Assembly: GCA_964485815.1 (NCBI GenBank)
Contig: CAZAJX010000039.1
Span: forward strand, 1 to 15,249
DNA: 15,249 nucleotides
Source: SFLA01 sp964485815
GTDB taxonomy: Bacteria > Bacillota > Clostridia > Oscillospirales > CAG-382
Reading direction: 5' to 3'
Below the pieces are notes generated by a model. The model was given only the letters and a program-made list of their open reading frames with translations, was not told the origin of the DNA and made no database searches. Position 1 is the first letter of the stretch. Every line of letters starts with the position of its first letter. Position numbers and translations under genes: made by a program. Shown in pieces: positions 1-6,870 of the stretch.

Positions 1-1
1 T

Positions 2-106
2 TGGACAGACACCTATTCCATATACGTGGATAACCCCGTTTACGCCCTTCACGCCCTTATGCTGGTTTTGGCAATAGACGCGGAAAAGTGCTCCAGAAAC
101 GATTAA
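2..106 (+). CDS. 3' end of an unidentified gene (possibly LURP-one/YxjI-like)
   Basis: An open frame runs into the window from the left and ends at TAA 104-106, giving the last 34 residues of a protein. The visible tail contains DTYSIYVDNPVYALHALML followed by VLAIDAEKCS. The alternation of a beta-strand-like stretch (YSIYV), a D-x-P turn and a hydrophobic helix ending in AID recalls the C-terminal helix of LURP-one-related/YxjI proteins, which are tubby-like beta barrels with a central helix. That resemblance is from memory of the family and rests on 34 residues only. A strong terminator 15 bases downstream supports this being the true gene end. The start, length and function lie outside the window. 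Confidence 0.5.
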   Translation, partial: WTDTYSIYVDNPVYALHALMLVLAIDAEKCSRND

Positions 107-120
107 CAACATCATATCTC

Positions 121-155
121 AAACCGCAAGGCGAAGGCTTTGCGGTTTCTTTTTT
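121..155 (+). terminator. Intrinsic terminator of the upstream gene
   Basis: AAACCGCAA (121-129) pairs with TTGCGGTTT (140-148), followed by a run of six Ts interrupted by a C (149-155). It sits 15 bases after the stop at 106 and separates that gene from the SOS promoter. Confidence 0.85.
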
Positions 156-165
156 CGCCTCTTTA

Positions 166-195
166 GAACAAATGTTCTTGACAGAACAAGTGTTC
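166..195 (+). promoter_or_regulatory. Two LexA (SOS) boxes
   Basis: Two perfect GAAC-N4-GTTC palindromes are present: GAACAAATGTTC at 166-177 and GAACAAGTGTTC at 184-195, with centres 18 bp apart. This is the LexA/DinR box form of Gram-positive bacteria. The -35 hexamer TTGACA (178-183) occupies exactly the six bases between the boxes, so LexA bound at either box would block RNA polymerase. The downstream gene is a Y-family polymerase, a classical SOS target. Confidence 0.9.
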
Positions 196-207
196 GTGTG
201 GTATAAT
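178..207 (+). promoter_or_regulatory. Sigma-A promoter of the Y-family polymerase
   Basis: The -35 TTGACA (178-183) and -10 TATAAT (202-207) are both perfect consensus, with an 18-bp spacer and a TGG extension just before the -10. The start codon at 230 follows a GGTGAGGTGA ribosome binding region (212-221). A fully consensus promoter buried between LexA boxes implies strong expression once LexA is cleaved. Confidence 0.9.
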
Positions 208-229
208 TTTCGGGTGAGGTGAATTAATT

Positions 230-1429
230 ATGGACAGAACGGTATTGCATTGCGATTGCAATTCTTTTTTTGCGTCTGTGGAAACGGTGTTCAACCCGTC
301 ATATGCAAGTGTTCCGATGGCGGTGTGCGGCTCTCGTGAAGACCGCCATGGAATAGTTCTTGCAAAAAACGAGCTTGCAAAACGGTTCGGTATAAAAACG
401 GGTGAGGTCATATGGCAGGCAAAGAAAAAATGTCCGTCGCTGGTGATCGCACAGCCCCATTACAGAGAATACGAGCAGTTCAGCCGCAGAATAGGGGAGA
501 TATTTTATGAATACACGGATCTGATCGAGCCCTTCGGTATTGATGAAAGCTGGCTGGACGTAACGGCAAGCCTAAACCTTTTGGGGGACGGAAAGACTAT
601 TGCGGATTCTCTGCGTGAGCGCATACACCGTGAGGTGGGTATAACCGTTTCGGTAGGAGTATCCTTTAACAAGGTCTTTGCAAAGCTGGGAAGCGATTAC
701 AAAAAACCCGATGCCACCACCGTTATCTCCCGCGAAAACTTCAAAAATATAGTATACCCCCTTCCCGTGTCCGATCTTCTGTTTGCGGGGCGGAGCACAA
801 CGTCGCGGCTTAATAGAATCGGAATATACACGGTAGGGGATATAGCTTTAGCAGGCAGAAAGGCGATGACGGACGCTCTCGGCAAAAACGGCTCCACGCT
901 TTACGATTACGCTACGGGGGCGGAATGTTCTCCAGTTACTCCCGTCAACACCGAACGGGAGATAAAATCCGTGGGCAACGGTATGACCTTCCGCCGCGAT
1001 CTTGTGGGGCTTGACGATATCCGCGCTGCCGTGTGGGCGCTTTCGGATACGGTGTCTTCCCGTATGCGGTCCTACGGTGTTATGTGCGGCACGGTTTCCG
1101 TAGCGGTAAGGGATACGAATCTGAACACCGTGTCCCGCCGGCGCAAATTAAGAACCCCCACTTATCTTTGCAAGGATATTGCCTCGGTTTCGGTTGACAT
1201 AATACGTGAACTTACGGATATATCAAAGCCCATCCGCTCCCTTACCGTTACGGGAACGGACATTTGCAAAGCGGACACGGTAGGGGTACAGCAAAGCTTT
1301 TTTGAGGACGAAAGTACCCGCAGAGAGAAAAACGAAAAGCTGGAAACCGCCATAGACTGTATCCGCGCCCGCTTCGGGGGAGATTCGGTCATACGGTGCA
1401 GCTCGGTAAACAGCGGACTTGGAATATAA
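230..1429 (+). CDS. Y-family (translesion) DNA polymerase, DinB/Pol IV type
   Basis: Error-prone polymerase of 399 residues that would copy past damaged template bases. The N-terminal palm motif LHCDCNSFFASVE supplies the first catalytic aspartate (D9), and F13/F14 include the steric-gate position that excludes ribonucleotides. The second catalytic motif is PFGIDESWLDVT, with D105 and E106; this is the IDESWLD variant seen in a subgroup of clostridial DinB proteins rather than the SLDEAYLD form of E. coli Pol IV. A little-finger domain fills roughly residues 240-345. QQSFFED near residue 354 fits a beta-clamp binding motif, so the protein probably acts at the replication fork. The start is fixed by the ribosome binding site at 212-221. 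Two LexA boxes in its promoter make it an SOS gene. No UmuD- or ImuA-like partner is visible. Confidence 0.93.
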   Translation: MDRTVLHCDCNSFFASVETVFNPSYASVPMAVCGSREDRHGIVLAKNELAKRFGIKTGEVIWQAKKKCPSLVIAQPHYREYEQFSRRIGEIFYEYTDLIEPFGIDESWLDVTASLNLLGDGKTIADSLRERIHREVGITVSVGVSFNKVFAKLGSDYKKPDATTVISRENFKNIVYPLPVSDLLFAGRSTTSRLNRIGIYTVGDIALAGRKAMTDALGKNGSTLYDYATGAECSPVTPVNTEREIKSVGNGMTFRRDLVGLDDIRAAVWALSDTVSSRMRSYGVMCGTVSVAVRDTNLNTVSRRRKLRTPTYLCKDIASVSVDIIRELTDISKPIRSLTVTGTDICKADTVGVQQSFFEDESTRREKNEKLETAIDCIRARFGGDSVIRCSSVNSGLGI

Positions 1430-1487
1430 TTCAAAAAAATATCCCTCTTTCTCTGTTTTATTATTCATATTATATTAATAAAAATTC

Positions 1488-1516
1488 TTGCAATAATAAT
1501 TTGCATATGGTATAAT
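1488..1516 (+). promoter_or_regulatory. Promoter of asnS
   Basis: The -35 TTGCAA (1488-1493) and -10 TATAAT (1511-1516) are 17 bp apart, with a TGG extension before the -10. The asnS ribosome binding site AAGGAG (1534-1539) and ATG (1551) follow. The leader is only about 30 bases, so there is no room for a T-box riboswitch. Confidence 0.75.
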
Positions 1517-1550
1517 ACGATTTGACCTTAAAAAAGGAGAAAGAAAGATT

Positions 1551-2957
1551 ATGTCTATTAAAAAAGAGCTTACGACAGTAAAAACACTGTTTACCCGTTC
1601 TGCGGAATTGGGCGGAAAAACGGTTACGATAGGGGGATGGGTGCGCAATTTGCGCTCTTCTAATGCCTTCGGTTTTATCGAACTTAACGACGGTTCTTAT
1701 TTCAAGCCCGTTCAGGTTGTGTTCGAGGAGTCCAAGCTCGATAATTATAAAGATATAGCCCGCCAGAATATAGGTGCGGCGCTTAAAGTCACCGGTGTAC
1801 TTGAGCTTACTCCCGGCGCAAAGCAGCCCTTTGAGATAAAGGCAGAGAAGATCGAGATAGCAGGCACTTCCACGCCCGATTATCCTCTTCAGCCCAAGCG
1901 CCACTCTCCCGAATTTCTGCGTTCCATAGCACATCTGCGCCCCCGCGCAAATACCTTTAACGCAGTGTTCAGAGTTCGTTCCGTAGCAGCCCAGGGAATA
2001 CACAAATTCTTTGCGGAAAACGGATTCGTTTACGTTCATACACCCCTTATCACCACCAGCGACTGCGAAGGCGCAGGTGAGATGTTCCGCGTTACCACGC
2101 TGGACGCATCCGAGCCTCCCCGCACGGAGGACGGACAGGTAGATTTTTCTCAGGATTTCTTCGGAAAGCCTACCTCTCTCACCGTTTCCGGTCAGCTTAA
2201 CGTAGAATGCTTTGCAATGGCGTTTGCAAACGTATATACCTTCGGTCCCACCTTCCGCGCAGAAAAATCCAACACCCAGCGCCACGCCGCAGAGTTTTGG
2301 ATGATCGAGCCCGAGATCGCCTTTGCCGACCTTGAGGACGATATGGACCTTGCAGAGCGCATGACCAAATACGTTATCGCATACGTTCTTGAAAACTGTC
2401 CCGAGGAAATCGAATTCTTTAACAAATTCGTGGATACGGGACTCAAAGCCCGCCTTAACGATCTGGTTAATTCCGATTTCAAGCGTGTAACCTATACCGA
2501 GGCGATAAAGCTCCTTTCCGAATCCGGAAATAAGTTCGAATTCACTCCTTATTGGGGATGCGACCTGCAGACCGAGCACGAAAGATATCTTACCGAAAAG
2601 ATCTTCGGCTGCCCCGTATTCGTAACCGATTACCCCAAGGAAATAAAATCCTTCTATATGCGCCTTAACGACGACGGCAAGACCGTTGCCGCCGCAGATA
2701 TGCTTGTTCCCGGCGTTGGCGAGCTCATCGGCGGAAGCCAGAGAGAAGAACGCTACGATCTTCTTATGCAGCGCATAGAAGAGCTTGGCTTGGAGCCCGA
2801 AAGCTACAAGTGGTATATGGATCTCCGCAAGTACGGCGGCGTTCATCACGCAGGCTTCGGTATCGGCTTTGAGCGTCTTATAATGTATATTACCGGCGTA
2901 TCCAACATCCGCGATGTAGAGGCATTCCCCCGTACCTTCGGTAATGCCGAATTCTAA
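1551..2957 (+). CDS. asnS: Asparaginyl-tRNA synthetase
   Basis: Class IIb aminoacyl-tRNA synthetase of 468 residues that charges tRNA-Asn with asparagine in the cytoplasm. The N-terminal OB-fold anticodon-binding domain spans about residues 22-105 (VTIGGWVRNLRSSNAFGFIE). Class II motif 1 is near residues 145-180. Motif 2 reads FRAEKSNTQRHAAEFWMIE (235-253). Motif 3 is GFGIGFERL (435-443), with the ATP-binding arginine at 442. The C-terminus EAFPRTFGNAEF is typical of bacterial AsnRS; the close relative AspRS would read FPKT or similar here. Length matches the family. The start follows AAGGAG with an 11-base spacer. Only 24 bases separate it from the aminotransferase downstream, with no terminator, so the two are probably co-transcribed. 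Aspartate transamination also feeds asparagine supply, so the pairing is sensible. Confidence 0.97.
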   Translation: MSIKKELTTVKTLFTRSAELGGKTVTIGGWVRNLRSSNAFGFIELNDGSYFKPVQVVFEESKLDNYKDIARQNIGAALKVTGVLELTPGAKQPFEIKAEKIEIAGTSTPDYPLQPKRHSPEFLRSIAHLRPRANTFNAVFRVRSVAAQGIHKFFAENGFVYVHTPLITTSDCEGAGEMFRVTTLDASEPPRTEDGQVDFSQDFFGKPTSLTVSGQLNVECFAMAFANVYTFGPTFRAEKSNTQRHAAEFWMIEPEIAFADLEDDMDLAERMTKYVIAYVLENCPEEIEFFNKFVDTGLKARLNDLVNSDFKRVTYTEAIKLLSESGNKFEFTPYWGCDLQTEHERYLTEKIFGCPVFVTDYPKEIKSFYMRLNDDGKTVAAADMLVPGVGELIGGSQREERYDLLMQRIEELGLEPESYKWYMDLRKYGGVHHAGFGIGFERLIMYITGVSNIRDVEAFPRTFGNAEF

Positions 2958-2981
2958 TGTTATTTTCACAGGTGAACTTTT

Positions 2982-4217
2982 ATGAATTTAGATTTTAACA
3001 CTCTCCGCGCAGAGTACGAACAGTATAAATCAATGGGCTTAAAGCTGGATATGTCCCGCGGAAAGCCCTCCACCCAGCAGCTTGACACTATGGAGCGTCT
3101 GCTTACCGCAGTCACCACCCGCGAGGAATGTATTTCCGAAAACGGCGTTGACTGCTGTAACTACGGCGGACTTGACGGTATCGATGAATCCAAGCGCCTT
3201 TTCGCTTCTATGCTGGGACTTACCATGCACGAGATTATCGTAGGCGGCAACTCTTCCCTTAATCTTATGTACGATACCATCGCCCGCGCTATGAGCCACG
3301 GCGTTGTAGACGGTATGAAGCCTTGGGCTAAATACGATAAGGTTTCCTTCCTTTGTCCCGTTCCCGGTTATGACCGTCACTTTGCTATCTGCGAATATTT
3401 CAATATAAATATGATCAACGTTCCTATGAACGAAGACGGTCCCGATATGGATATCGTGGAAAAGCTGGTTGCAGAGGATGAAACCATAAAGGGCATCTGG
3501 TGTGTTCCCAAGTATTCCAACCCTTCGGGTATTACTTATTCCGATGAAACCGTGCGCCGTTTCGCCCGTATGAAGACTGCGGCAAAGGACTTCCGCGTGT
3601 TCTGGGATAACGCATACGTGTGGCACGATCTTACCGATCATCCCGATTACCTGCTGGAGGTACTGCACGAAGCGAAAAAGTGCGGTAACGAGGACAGATT
3701 CTTTATCTTCGCCTCTACCTCCAAAATATCCTTCCCCGGCGCAGGTATTTCCTGTATAGCTTCTTCCCGCGCAAACGTACAGCGTATACTCAAGGAGCTT
3801 GCTATACAGACCGTAGGTCCCGATAAGCTTAATCAGCTTCGCCACGCCCGCGTTTTCCGCACCTTTGATGATATCAAGGCGCAGATGGGCGTTCACCTGA
3901 GCCTTATACGTCCCAAATTCGAGATGGTACGCCGCTTCTTTACAGAAGAGCTTTCGGATGTCCCCGGAGTTTGGTGGACCAACCCCAACGGCGGTTACTT
4001 CCTTGCGTTGTATACTCCCAACGGAAAAGCAAAGCGTATAGTTTCTCTTGCGGCAGAGGCAGGGCTCAAACTCACTCCCGCAGGTGCAACCCATCCTTAC
4101 GGAAACAATCCCGATGATAACGTTATCCGTATCGCACCTACCTATCCTTCTCTTGATGAATTGGAAAAAGCGCTTCCCGTGCTGTGCTGCTGTGTGAAGC
4201 TGGCTTGTGCTGAATAA
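2982..4217 (+). CDS. PLP-dependent class I aminotransferase, probable aspartate aminotransferase (MocR-like/type 1d family)
   Basis: Protein of 411 residues expected to transfer the amino group between aspartate and 2-oxoglutarate using pyridoxal phosphate. The PLP lysine is K248 in FASTSKISFPGAGI. The conserved YSNPSG (178-183) and DNAYVWH (209-215) motifs hold the asparagine and aspartate/tyrosine that contact the cofactor ring. IRIAPTYPS near the C-terminus carries the substrate-carboxylate arginine. The opening RAEYEQYKSMGLKLDMSRGKPS and the overall length match the MocR-like aspartate aminotransferase group (type 1d), known from Corynebacterium and common in Clostridia. The substrate is inferred from the family. 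The start uses an AGGTGA ribosome binding site in the 24-base gap after asnS. No clear terminator follows. Confidence 0.9.
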   Translation: MNLDFNTLRAEYEQYKSMGLKLDMSRGKPSTQQLDTMERLLTAVTTREECISENGVDCCNYGGLDGIDESKRLFASMLGLTMHEIIVGGNSSLNLMYDTIARAMSHGVVDGMKPWAKYDKVSFLCPVPGYDRHFAICEYFNINMINVPMNEDGPDMDIVEKLVAEDETIKGIWCVPKYSNPSGITYSDETVRRFARMKTAAKDFRVFWDNAYVWHDLTDHPDYLLEVLHEAKKCGNEDRFFIFASTSKISFPGAGISCIASSRANVQRILKELAIQTVGPDKLNQLRHARVFRTFDDIKAQMGVHLSLIRPKFEMVRRFFTEELSDVPGVWWTNPNGGYFLALYTPNGKAKRIVSLAAEAGLKLTPAGATHPYGNNPDDNVIRIAPTYPSLDELEKALPVLCCCVKLACAE

Positions 4218-4259
4218 GTAAAAAAGCGCAAAATACTGCCTTTGATTACCATAATGCTA

Positions 4260-4288
4260 TTGCAATTTGCATAAATATATGGTATCAT
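4260..4288 (+). promoter_or_regulatory. Promoter of the lipoprotein gene
   Basis: The -35 TTGCAA (4260-4265) and -10 TATCAT (4283-4288) are 17 bp apart, with a TGG extension before the -10. The leader then contains a 7-bp hairpin, AATTGTT (4302-4308) with AACAATT (4312-4318), near the likely mRNA 5' end, and AAGGAG (4330-4335) before ATG 4344. The -35 and the ATATGGTAT context resemble the asnS promoter. Confidence 0.65.
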
Positions 4289-4343
4289 ATTACGCAGAAG
4301 AAATTGTTTTTAACAATTCTGAATTCAAAAAGGAGAAAAAACA

Positions 4344-5654
4344 ATGAAAAAAGTATTAGCTTTCCTTCTCGTTGCAGTTATGCTTGTTGCTCTTTGCGCT
4401 TGCGGCGGCGATGAGAACTCCAAGACTCCCGCTACCAGCGATCCCGTTGGCGGCGAATCCACCCCTGTAGATGAAGATTCTACTCCCGGAGATGAAGATT
4501 CTACTCCCGCAGAATCCACTCCCGACGAAGATTCTGTTCCCGAGGAATCCGTTCCCGAAGAATCCGACGAACCCATCGTTGACGAAAGCGGCAACGAAGT
4601 TGTAATCCCCGAAGCTACCAACAAGTATCTCTCTTACGGCGCTCCCAACATCAGCGACCGTATTACCGATGCTGATTCTGTAGTACTTACCGGTTACAAC
4701 GAAGAGCTCGCTTACGGCGCAGTTGTTCTTTACGATGCACGCTACGGCGCAGCCACTCCCGCAGGTCTTGAAGACTATGCAGTTCTCGTTGCTGAATATC
4801 AGGCAAAGCCCCTCTTCGGTTACGTCAAGACCGCTTACTACGCAGTAGGCGAAGCTTCCGCAGCAGTTAACATTCCTGCAGACGGATTTGTAGTTGTTGT
4901 TCACAAGTATCAGGAAGCAGCCGTAAAGGCTCTCGCAGCTTATGGTACCGATGATTCTATCTATCCTCACGGTATCCAGGTTAAGAACATCACTTGGAAT
5001 GCTACCTACGTAGCAGTAGCTCCCACCGTTGACGGTGTTGTAAACGCTAACGAATACGGCGCAGCTGTATCTCACGTTGAAGTTGACAACGCAGATTGGG
5101 ACTATGCTCAGTTCAGCGAAGAAGATTACGACATCGTTGCTGATATCTATATCGCATACGATGCGGAATATCTCTATTACGCAATTGTAGTTGGTATGGA
5201 TTACCACTACTGCCCCGATGCAACCAGCCTTTGGAATCAGTGCGCTATCCAGGTTAACACCCTTACCTGCGCTCCCACCGGCGACTATGTTTCTCAGCAC
5301 TATGATAACATCGTAGACAGCACCGCTGCAAGTGAAGGCGTTTGCAGACAGGTTGGCTACGGTGTAACCAATGCAGGCGAATCCGTATTTGAATCCTATA
5401 TGGGCGGCGGTAAGTCCGGCGAATACAAGGTAGTTCGTGATGAGACTAATCAGCAGACCATCTACGAAGTTAAGATCTCCTGGACTGATATCGGCTTTGA
5501 AGAAGCTCCCAAGACAGGCGATTCCTTCGGCCTCTCCTTCTCTCTCAACGCTCGTGAAGACGCTACCACTTGGAAGAACGTTAAGATGCGTAACGGCGGC
5601 GGTATCATCGGCAGAAACGACTGGTCCAAGATGGCAACCGTAACTCTTAAGTAA
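4344..5654 (+). CDS. Surface lipoprotein with acidic Ser/Thr/Pro stalk and C-terminal CBM9-like domain
   Basis: Secreted, membrane-anchored protein of 436 residues. A type II signal peptide ends in the lipobox LCAC, with C20 as the lipidated cysteine followed by GG. Residues about 23-80 form a low-complexity stalk of DEDSTP, EESVP and related units, highly acidic and probably extended across the cell wall. A middle region of about residues 85-225 has no family I can name. From PTVDGVVNANEYGAA (near residue 229) to the C-terminus the pattern matches a CBM9-like/DOMON beta sandwich: an IYIAYDAEYLYYAIVV strand pair, a YEVKISWTDIGF segment and a terminal SFGLSFSLNA strand. Related domains bind sugars or haem; which applies here is unknown. 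It has its own promoter and a strong terminator. A sugar-isomerase-like gene follows, hinting at carbohydrate use. Confidence 0.85.
   Translation: MKKVLAFLLVAVMLVALCACGGDENSKTPATSDPVGGESTPVDEDSTPGDEDSTPAESTPDEDSVPEESVPEESDEPIVDESGNEVVIPEATNKYLSYGAPNISDRITDADSVVLTGYNEELAYGAVVLYDARYGAATPAGLEDYAVLVAEYQAKPLFGYVKTAYYAVGEASAAVNIPADGFVVVVHKYQEAAVKALAAYGTDDSIYPHGIQVKNITWNATYVAVAPTVDGVVNANEYGAAVSHVEVDNADWDYAQFSEEDYDIVADIYIAYDAEYLYYAIVVGMDYHYCPDATSLWNQCAIQVNTLTCAPTGDYVSQHYDNIVDSTAASEGVCRQVGYGVTNAGESVFESYMGGGKSGEYKVVRDETNQQTIYEVKISWTDIGFEEAPKTGDSFGLSFSLNAREDATTWKNVKMRNGGGIIGRNDWSKMATVTLK
4470..4511 (+). repeat. 21-bp tandem repeat in the lipoprotein stalk
   Basis: Two near-identical 21-bp units (4470-4490 and 4491-4511) encode successive DEDSTPG/DEDSTPA peptides. 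Looser related units continue to about 4565. In-frame tandem units like this can expand or contract by slippage, changing stalk length without breaking the frame. Confidence 0.7.
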
Positions 5655-5674
5655 TTTAAATACTTTACCTTTAC

Positions 5675-5713
5675 TCGGGTATCCCCTTACAAACCGGGGA
5701 TACCCGAACTTTT
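5675..5713 (+). terminator. Intrinsic terminator of the lipoprotein gene
   Basis: TCGGGTATCCCC (5675-5686) pairs perfectly with GGGGATACCCGA (5696-5707) over a 9-base loop, followed by ACTTTTAATT. The 12-bp stem is strong but the T tract is short. Confidence 0.75.
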
Positions 5714-5748
5714 AATTCAGAACATAAGTAATCGGGCTTACCTCTCGC

Positions 5749-5783
5749 GGGGTCCCCAAAAATCCGCAGGATTTTAGGGGTGC
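5749..5783 (+). repeat. Hairpin repeat GGGTCCCC, diverged copy
   Basis: GGGGTCCCC is followed by a hairpin at 5754-5780 (CCCCAAAAATCC, loop GCA, GGATTTTAGGGG) and then TGCAT. It has the layout of the two copies at 6780-6857, but the inner stem pair G-C is replaced by T-A on both sides and there is one A/A mismatch. Just after it, 5790-5799 (GGGATACCCG) repeats the right arm of the preceding terminator. Confidence 0.75.
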
Positions 5784-5840
5784 ATACCCGGGATACCCGT
5801 TTTCATAATAATCAAATTTTAACAATAAGGAGTACACATT

Positions 5841-6716
5841 ATGAAATTAGGTGTTAGCCTTTACAGCTTCCGCGAATACGCAAAGGACGAAAATCTCGGC
5901 GTAAAGGGTTGTATAGATAAGGCAAAAGAAATCGGCTTCGAGGGCCTCGATATAGTAGAAGGCACCTGCAAGATCTATGCCGATAAAGACGAATATATCG
6001 CATACGCAAAGGATATCGGCGATTACTGCAAGCAGGTCGGTATCGAAGCAGTTTGCTTCTGCGTAGGAAGCGATTTTCTTAACGGCTCCGGCGGAGATCT
6101 TGAAGCAGAGATCAACCGTGTGAAGGACCTTGTAGACGTTGCTGAAGCATACGGCGTTAAGGTTATGCGTCATGACGCTACTCCCGGCTATCCTTATTCC
6201 GTTAAGACCGGCAGAAGCTTTGACGCGGTTGTTGAACGTCTTGCAGCAGGCTACCGTGCAGTTACCGAATATGCGGCAACCAAGGGAATTAAGACCTGCG
6301 TAGAAAACCACGGCTTTTTCGTTCAGGACCCCACCCGTGTTGAAAAGCTTGTAAACACAGTAAATCATCCCAATTTCGGCGCACTTGTTGATATGGGTAA
6401 CTTCGCTTGCGCAGATGCGGACAGCCCCTATTCTGTTGGCGTAATGGCTCCTTATGCAGTTCACGTTCATGCCAAGGATTTCCATAAGAAGAGCGGCGCA
6501 GGTGAAAACCCCGGCGCAGGCTGGTTCCGTTCCAGAGGCGGAAACTATCTCCGCGGTTCTATTATCGGTCACGGCGATATCCCCGTAAGACAGTGTATCA
6601 ACATCCTTAAGGGTGTTGGCTATGATGGATTTATAAACATCGAGTTCGAGGGAATGGAAGATCCTATCAAGGGCATTTCCGTAGGCTACGAGAATCTTAA
6701 GAGATTCTGCGAATAA
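5841..6716 (+). CDS. Sugar phosphate isomerase/epimerase family protein (xylose isomerase-like TIM barrel)
   Basis: Cytoplasmic TIM-barrel protein of 291 residues. The first strand is KLGVSLYSFRE. Likely metal ligands are E155 (CVENHGFF), D184 (LVDMGNFACAD), H208 or H210 (HVHAKDFHKK) and E268 (INIEFEGMEDP), the order expected for the AP endonuclease 2/xylose isomerase-like family, which binds a divalent metal and isomerises or epimerises sugars and inositol derivatives. GHGDIPVRQCINILKGVGYDG precedes the last strand, as usual in this family. The substrate cannot be told from sequence. The start follows AAGGAG (about 5827-5832). The preceding lipoprotein with a carbohydrate-binding-like domain suggests, but does not prove, a shared role in sugar metabolism. 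A terminator at 6739-6775 closes the unit. Confidence 0.88.
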   Translation: MKLGVSLYSFREYAKDENLGVKGCIDKAKEIGFEGLDIVEGTCKIYADKDEYIAYAKDIGDYCKQVGIEAVCFCVGSDFLNGSGGDLEAEINRVKDLVDVAEAYGVKVMRHDATPGYPYSVKTGRSFDAVVERLAAGYRAVTEYAATKGIKTCVENHGFFVQDPTRVEKLVNTVNHPNFGALVDMGNFACADADSPYSVGVMAPYAVHVHAKDFHKKSGAGENPGAGWFRSRGGNYLRGSIIGHGDIPVRQCINILKGVGYDGFINIEFEGMEDPIKGISVGYENLKRFCE

Positions 6717-6738
6717 TTTTTACAGCAGAGAGTTTTTT

Positions 6739-6775
6739 GAAAGGGGCTTGCGTAAAACCGCTTGCCCCCTTTCTT
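6739..6775 (+). terminator. Intrinsic terminator after the isomerase gene
   Basis: GAAAGGGG (6739-6746) pairs with CCCCTTTC (6766-6773); the stem continues inward, imperfectly, through GCG/CGC. A short TTCTT tail follows. Confidence 0.65.
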
Positions 6776-6779
6776 ATCG

Positions 6780-6816
6780 GGGTCCCCGAAAAGCCGTCAG
6801 GCTTTTTGGGGTGATT
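6780..6816 (+). repeat. Hairpin repeat GGGTCCCC, tandem copy 1
   Basis: This 37-bp unit is identical to 6821-6857. It begins GGGTCCCC and folds into a 12-bp stem (6784-6795 with 6800-6811, one G-T pair) around the loop GTCA, ending GGGGTGATT. A four-base GTCT spacer separates the two copies. Confidence 0.9.
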
Positions 6817-6820
6817 GTCT

Positions 6821-6857
6821 GGGTCCCCGAAAAGCCGTCAGGCTTTTTGGGGTGATT
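6821..6857 (+). repeat. Hairpin repeat GGGTCCCC, tandem copy 2
   Basis: Exact second copy of the 37-bp unit, with the hairpin at 6825-6852. Its right end GGGGTGATT lies 14 bases before the ATG at 6871 and contains GGTGAT, which is complementary to the usual 16S rRNA 3' end, so the repeat may supply the ribosome binding site of the next gene. Confidence 0.9.
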
Positions 6858-6870
6858 TGTATTTTAAGTT

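Noticed and set aside
1517..1550. T-box riboswitch upstream of asnS
   Set aside because: The -10 lies about 34 bases before the start codon, leaving no room for a T-box leader, and no T-box consensus or antiterminator is seen.
1470..2969. 499-residue minus-strand open frame opposite asnS
   Set aside because: It is longer than asnS but wholly antisense to a well-supported synthetase, lacks a ribosome binding site and shows no family motifs; it is a shadow of codon bias.
3039..4094. 351-residue minus-strand open frame opposite the aminotransferase
   Set aside because: Antisense to a gene with clear PLP motifs, with no ribosome binding site or recognisable domain.
4470..4565. CRISPR-like spaced repeats
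   Set aside because: The repeated units are in-frame coding tandem repeats of a DEDSTP stalk with no spacers; no CRISPR array is present in the window.
4356..5300. 314-residue minus-strand open frame opposite the lipoprotein
   Set aside because: Antisense shadow; the plus strand has a lipobox, ribosome binding site and promoter.
5847..6572. 241-residue minus-strand open frame opposite the isomerase
   Set aside because: Antisense shadow of a TIM-barrel gene with conserved metal ligands.
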